Below, piece by piece: positions 60,218-64,000 of a stretch of 64,000 nucleotides of DNA. The notes beneath the pieces were generated by a model. That model did no database searches. It worked only from the letters and a program-made list of their open reading frames with translations, and was not told the DNA's origin. The position numbers and the translations under genes are program-made. Source of the stretch: Palsa-504 sp963753225 (lineage in GTDB: Bacteria > Actinomycetota > Actinomycetes > Streptosporangiales > Streptosporangiaceae); contig CAVWBQ010000002.1 in the NCBI GenBank assembly GCA_963753225.1, forward strand, positions 186,001 to 250,000, written 5' to 3'. Numbering within the stretch: the stretch's first letter is position 1; each line of letters opens with the position of its first letter.

Positions 60218-60286
60218 TGTCGGTCCTTCCCCCTCTGATCGCCGAACACGGTGAGCCTCCACCGTACCCCGGCTAGCCTGGGCAGG

Positions 60287-60670
60287 GTGATCGCGTCCCT
60301 GGCAGTGAGCGGGATGTTCGCGCTGGCCATGATCGTCGCGGCGGTCTGGGCGGCGGTCTCGCTGCCCGCGGGGGCGCGGATTCCGCTGCACTTCGGCTCG
60401 GTCGAGCGCTGCTATCTGGTGCCGAAGCGGGCCGGGCTGGTCATCTGGCCCGCGGCGGGCCTGGCGGTGGCCGGGGTGCTGGGCGGGATCGCCGCGAGCA
60501 GCCTGGCCGAGGGCTGGGTGCCGGGGGTGCGCTACGTGCTGGCACCCGCGGCCACGGGCGTGCTGCTCGCCTTCGAGGCGGGCGCGCTGGCGATGGCGCG
60601 GCGAGCGGGCGTCTCGCCCGCGGCGCCCGAGGGGGCGCGCGAGCGGGAAACCTCGGCCCGTTCGGACTAA
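60287..60670 (+). CDS. DUF1648/SdpI-like small membrane protein
   Basis: 127 aa from GTG 60287. Three hydrophobic segments with the DUF1648 pattern LPAGARIPLHFGSVERCYLV (x-P-x-H-[FW]) between the first two, then a polar tail. Family members are membrane proteins of unknown or immunity-related function. Confidence 0.8.
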   Translation: MIASLAVSGMFALAMIVAAVWAAVSLPAGARIPLHFGSVERCYLVPKRAGLVIWPAAGLAVAGVLGGIAASSLAEGWVPGVRYVLAPAATGVLLAFEAGALAMARRAGVSPAAPEGARERETSARSD

Positions 60671-60747
60671 TGGTTGTGACCGTCAGCTGAACGGCCCTTA
60701 CCATTTGCGTGTGCCGAACGGGCACCGCGCACCCACGGGAAGGCCTC

Positions 60748-62043
60748 ATGAAGATCGACAACAGTCCGGCCAGGGGAATGCGGGATCTGCTGCCCGCTGA
60801 CGTCGCTGTCCGTGACCATGTGCTCGAGTCGATCTCCGCGGTGTACCGGCGATTCGGTTACCAGCGGATCGAGACGCCGGCGCTGGAGCACATCGACCGG
60901 CTGAGCAGCGGCGAGGGCGGCGACAACGAGAAGCTGATCTTCGAGGTGCTGCGGCGCGGGCTGCCGCCGGAGGTGCCAGCCGGCACGCCGGTGCGGGAGC
61001 TCGTCGACCTGGGGCTGCGCTATGACCTGACCGTCCCGCTGACCCGGTTCTACGGGAACAACCACGCGTCGCTGCCGATGCCGTTCCGGTCGCTGCAGGT
61101 GGGGCCGGTCTGGCGGGCGGACCGGCCGCAGCGGGGCCGGTACCGGCAGTTCTACCAGTGCGACATCGACATGATCGGCGAGCCTTCTGTGCTGGCCGAG
61201 GCGGAGCTGATCGAGGCGACGACCGAGGCGCTGGCGGCGATCGGGCTGAGCGGGACGACGGTGCGGCTGTCGGACCGGCGGTTCCTGGCCGCGCTGGCAT
61301 CGGAGTGCGGGGTACCCGAGGCGGCGCAGGACGCGTTCTTCATCATCGTGGACAAGCTCGACAAGATCGACTGGGACGGGGTGAGGGCCGAACTGCTCGA
61401 GTCCGGCTTCGAGGCCGCGCAGGTCACGGCGGCGGAGGAGAAGATCCGGGGGCTGATCGGCGTGTCCGCGGACAAGCTGGCGGACGCGCTGGCCGAGAGC
61501 GTGCCAGGGCTGCCCGCGGCGGTGGCGGAGGACCTGGCCGCGGTCGCGGACTCGCTCGCCCGGCTGGCCGCGGAGCGCGCGGTGAACTGGCAGTTCGACC
61601 CGACGCTCGTGCGCGGGATGGGGTACTACACCGGGCAGGTCTTCGAGATCATGCACCGGGAAATGAGCGGGTCGGTGGCCGGCGGTGGCCGGTACGACAA
61701 GCTGATCGGGCGCTCGCTCGGGCACGACGTGCCGGCCTGCGGGTTCTCCATCGGGTTCGAGCGGATCGTGGACCTGTTGTCGCGGGAGCGGTCCCGGGAC
61801 GCGGTCGCGGTCCTGGTCGAGGCCGACGTGCCGGTGCCGGACGCGGTCGCGGTGGCGCGGGAGATGCGCGAGCAGGCCGGGCCCGGGCGCGTAGTGGAGA
61901 CGGTGCGGAGGAGCGGGAAGTTCGGCGCGCAACGCAAGCGGCTCGAGGCGGCAGGGTTCACCGGGTTCGTTATGGTCAGGTCCGAGGACGGGGTCATCGT
62001 GCGGGGCGAGCCCCGGGCGCTCGGCGGCGAGCCCGGGGCGTAA
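60748..62043 (+). CDS. hisS: Histidyl-tRNA synthetase
   Basis: 431 aa from ATG 60748 (AAGGCCTC upstream; the ATG-like start at 60709 gives an unlikely leader). Class II HisRS: motif 1 GYQRIETPALEHIDRL, motif 2 FRSLQVGPVWRADRPQRGRY, motif 3 and the histidine loops LVRGMGYYTGQVFEI and SVAGGGRYDKLIG, then the C-terminal anticodon domain. Essential charging of tRNA-His. Followed by 13-bp repeats. Confidence 0.93.
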   Translation: MKIDNSPARGMRDLLPADVAVRDHVLESISAVYRRFGYQRIETPALEHIDRLSSGEGGDNEKLIFEVLRRGLPPEVPAGTPVRELVDLGLRYDLTVPLTRFYGNNHASLPMPFRSLQVGPVWRADRPQRGRYRQFYQCDIDMIGEPSVLAEAELIEATTEALAAIGLSGTTVRLSDRRFLAALASECGVPEAAQDAFFIIVDKLDKIDWDGVRAELLESGFEAAQVTAAEEKIRGLIGVSADKLADALAESVPGLPAAVAEDLAAVADSLARLAAERAVNWQFDPTLVRGMGYYTGQVFEIMHREMSGSVAGGGRYDKLIGRSLGHDVPACGFSIGFERIVDLLSRERSRDAVAVLVEADVPVPDAVAVAREMREQAGPGRVVETVRRSGKFGAQRKRLEAAGFTGFVMVRSEDGVIVRGEPRALGGEPGA

Positions 62044-62052
62044 GGCCGGGCC

Positions 62053-62104
62053 GTAGGACCGGAGCGTAGGACCGGAGCGTAGGACCGGGGCGTAGGACCG
62101 GGTC
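62053..62104. repeat. Four 13-bp tandem repeats after hisS
   Basis: GTAGGACCGGAGC twice, then GTAGGACCGGGGC and GTAGGACCGGGTC, starting 10 bases after the hisS stop. Confidence 0.9.
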
Positions 62105-62216
62105 CGGGACGGTCGCTGGTTTCGGCGTAGTCGCTGCTGGCGGCGGCCTTTCGTATTCACTCGCGAATTATCGCCATCGTGCACAAGCGTTTACACGTTG
62201 CGTCTGCAAGATTTCT

Positions 62217-62234
62217 TTGCACGTACTTATGCAA
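62217..62234. promoter_or_regulatory. Inverted repeat before the DUF397 gene
   Basis: TTGCA, eight bases, TGCAA, with further TGCA-containing half-sites at 62202-62208 and 62234-62240, all in an AT-rich region 50-80 bases before the DUF397 ATG. Probably the site of the adjacent XRE regulator. Confidence 0.55.
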
Positions 62235-62283
62235 GTGCATTTGCTCTGTTAGGCTGCACAGTGCTAGCTGAAAAAGGAGAAAG

Positions 62284-62523
62284 ATGCGGGTCAACAACGG
62301 CGTCCCGGCTGACCAGCTGGTCTCGGCGCGGTGGCGCAAGAGCCAGGCCAGCAACCCGACCGGAAGCTGTGTCGAGGTCGCTGAGCTGGACGGCGGCGCG
62401 ATCGCCGTCCGCAACTCCCGGCACCCGGCCGGGCCTGCCCTGGTCTATACCCGGGCCGAGATCGACGCGTTCCTGACCGGGGTCAAGAATGGCGAGTTCG
62501 ACGACCTGGGCCTGTCCGGCTGA
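62284..62523 (+). CDS. DUF397 domain protein
   Basis: 79 aa; AAAGGAGAAAG ribosome site. The family signature runs ARWRKSQASNPTGSCVEVAE, then GGAIAVRNSRHPAGPALVYT. DUF397 proteins are small and usually sit beside XRE/DUF5753 regulators, as here (next gene), in a control module thought to act like an antisigma- or antitoxin-type partner in actinomycete development. Confidence 0.92.
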   Translation: MRVNNGVPADQLVSARWRKSQASNPTGSCVEVAELDGGAIAVRNSRHPAGPALVYTRAEIDAFLTGVKNGEFDDLGLSG

Positions 62524-62675
62524 TCGCCTGAACTCACGCTTCAGCTGTGGTGTCCGGGCATTACCGGAACGTGCGTAATATGGTGTCCGGCGGTGCCACG
62601 GCACGGTGATAATGTGCCCTGCGCGCACCGCCGTTACCAATTTGGCGGCTTCTTCATCGGCTCTCGGAGTTGAGG

Positions 62676-63563
62676 ATGAGCACGGATCAGCGGGACGGCG
62701 GACTCGCAGGGGACGTCCAGGGCCCGACCGTGTCCCGCATGCTGGTGGGGATCCAGTTGCACCGGCTCCGCGAGGCGGCCGGCATCACGCCGGATCAGGC
62801 CGCGTACGAGATCCGGGCCTCCCGGTCCAAGATCAGCCGGATGGAAAACGGCCTGGTGCGGTTCAAGGAGCGGGACGTAACCGACCTGCTCACCCTGTAC
62901 GGCGTCACCGACGAGCAGACCCGGGTCGCCCTGGTGACGCTGACCCGGCAGGCCAACACGCCGGGCTGGTGGTCCAGGTACGGCGACATCATGGCCGACT
63001 GGTTCGAGGCCTACCTGGGCCTGGAGACGGCCGCGTCGGTCATCCGCACCTTCGAGCTGCAGTTCGTGCACGGCCTGTTCCAGACCGAGGACTACGCGCG
63101 GGCCGTCACCCTGCTCGGCCACACCAGCGCGCCCGCGGACGAGATCGACCGGCGGGTGAGCCTGCGGCTCAAGCGGCAGGACCTGCTGAACGGGCCGACG
63201 CCGCCGCAGGTGTGGTCGGTCATCGACGAGGGGGCGCTGCGCCGCCCGGTAGGCGGGGACGCGGTGATGCGCGCTCAGCTGGAGCGGCTCGTCGAGGTCG
63301 CCAGGCTGCGCCACGTCACCATCCAGGTCGTGCCGTTCAGCCGGGGCGGGCACGCCGCGGCGGGCGGCTCGTTCACCGTGCTGCGCTTCGGCGAGCCCGA
63401 GGTGCCCGATGTCGTCTACATCGAGCAGCTGACGAGCGCCCTCTACCTGGACAAGCGCGATGACGTTGATCACTACATGGAGGTCATGAACCACCTGTCC
63501 ACCGAAGCGCTCACCCCCGCCCAGAGCACGCGCTTCGTCACCGACATGATCCGGGACATTTAA
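62676..63563 (+). CDS. XRE-family regulator with DUF5753 domain
   Basis: 295 aa from ATG 62676 (GGAGTTGAGG upstream). N-terminal HTH (LREAAGITPDQAAYEIRASR, SKISRMENGL) and a C-terminal DUF5753 part: EAYLGLETAASVIRTFELQF, FQTEDYARAV, VVPFSRGGHAAAGGSFTVLR. Such regulators work with DUF397 partners; the inverted repeats upstream of the DUF397 gene are a plausible target. Confidence 0.93.
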   Translation: MSTDQRDGGLAGDVQGPTVSRMLVGIQLHRLREAAGITPDQAAYEIRASRSKISRMENGLVRFKERDVTDLLTLYGVTDEQTRVALVTLTRQANTPGWWSRYGDIMADWFEAYLGLETAASVIRTFELQFVHGLFQTEDYARAVTLLGHTSAPADEIDRRVSLRLKRQDLLNGPTPPQVWSVIDEGALRRPVGGDAVMRAQLERLVEVARLRHVTIQVVPFSRGGHAAAGGSFTVLRFGEPEVPDVVYIEQLTSALYLDKRDDVDHYMEVMNHLSTEALTPAQSTRFVTDMIRDI

Positions 63564-63607
63564 TGCCCCGCCCGCGGCAAGCCACTCGACACCCCTAGGA
63601 CTCCCCC

Positions 63608-64000
63608 GTGACTGACGTTTCCTCATCACAAGACGCACCGGACCCTGCCGGCACAGGGATCGACACGACGGTGCCGCACTCGGCCCGGATCTGGAACTAC
63701 TGGCTGGGCGGCAAGGACAACTACGCCGTCGACCGCGAGGCCGGCGACGCGTACAAGGAGGTCTTCCCCGGCATCGCCGTGGTCGCGCGCACCTCGCGCG
63801 CGTTCCTCACCCGCGCGGTCAGGTACCTGGCCGGAGAGGCCGGGATGCGGCAGTTCCTCGACGTCGGCACCGGCCTGCCCACCGCGAACAACACGCACCA
63901 GGTGGCCCAGAGCGTCGCGCCGGAGTCGCGGATCGTCTACGTGGACAACGACCCCCTGGTGCTGGCGCACGCCCGCGCCCTGCTGACCAGCAGCCCCGAG
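63608..64000 (+). CDS. DUF574-type SAM-dependent methyltransferase, 3' end outside window
   Basis: From GTG 63608 to the window edge (131 residues). Characteristic opening DTTVPHSARIWNYWLGGKDN, YAVDREAGDAY, and SAM motif RQFLDVGTGLPTANNTHQVA with VYVDNDPLVLAHARAL as strand 2. This actinobacterial family often accompanies DUF397/XRE loci. Length and C-terminus cannot be judged. Confidence 0.9.
   Translation, partial: MTDVSSSQDAPDPAGTGIDTTVPHSARIWNYWLGGKDNYAVDREAGDAYKEVFPGIAVVARTSRAFLTRAVRYLAGEAGMRQFLDVGTGLPTANNTHQVAQSVAPESRIVYVDNDPLVLAHARALLTSSPE

Overview
The window comes from a high-GC Gram-positive actinomycete. Pointers are GC-rich codon usage, a mycothiol-dependent (maleylpyruvate isomerase-type) protein, paired DUF397 and XRE/DUF5753 genes, a DUF574-type SAM methyltransferase, a PknB-like Ser/Thr kinase, GT87 and MT0933-like proteins, a class I lysyl-tRNA synthetase and many GTG starts. 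A filamentous, soil-type lineage (Streptosporangiales or a relative) would fit, but the sequence does not fix the genus.

Layout. 1-7.1 kb: a cut-off secreted B-lectin protein, a membrane protein, an amino-acid permease/TetR operon with a clear operator, a secreted S53 peptidase and a beta-lactamase-fold esterase separated by a perfect 16-bp hairpin. 7.1-13.9 kb: an accessory island, partly low in GC, with an alpha/beta hydrolase, palindromic repeats, an HTH-DnaB-type ATPase fusion, strong hairpins, a VapBC pair, a HigBA pair whose toxin is frame-disrupted, and an HNH remnant. 13.9-26.4 kb: chromosomal-looking metabolism and signalling (methyltransferase, LysR/EamA pair, ABC exporter, histidine kinase with two response regulators, SDR and quinone-oxidoreductase genes, an aminotransferase remnant and a receptor-like kinase). 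26.4-29.4 kb: an MFS exporter gene split by a low-GC ~2 kb element carrying a large serine integrase and one small ORF. 29.7-44.5 kb: Rieske oxygenase, SGNH hydrolase, GT87 mannosyltransferase, secreted ricin-type lectin, atypical SDR, Gfo/Idh/MocA-M20 operon, pseudokinase, SWIM protein, class I LysRS, and a PadR-ABC-FtsX operon. 44.5-57.7 kb, mostly minus strand: Zn/HTH protein, DinB protein, L,D-transpeptidase, a 1054-aa ferritin-like/CDGSH/4Fe-4S/globin-like fusion, epimerase, CysRS, NERD protein, PadR with a membrane protein, and a second S53 peptidase. 57.9-64 kb: homocysteine S-methyltransferase with a ~351-bp MITE-like element inserted at its stop codon, methyltransferase, MT0933-like antitoxin, HisRS, DUF397, XRE/DUF5753 and a truncated DUF574 methyltransferase.

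Regulation is mostly local: TetR, LysR and two PadR proteins sit beside the transporters or membrane proteins they probably control, many genes overlap by the 4-bp ATGA/GTGA type of coupling, and palindromes lie at the expected promoters. The window is also rich in short tandem duplications (13, 14, 15, 24 and 33 bp, 2-5 copies), several placed exactly at start codons.

The most unusual items are the 48039-51203 redox fusion protein, the serine-integrase element in the MFS gene, the MITE-like insertion that rebuilds a stop codon, and the HTH-DnaB ATPase fusion.
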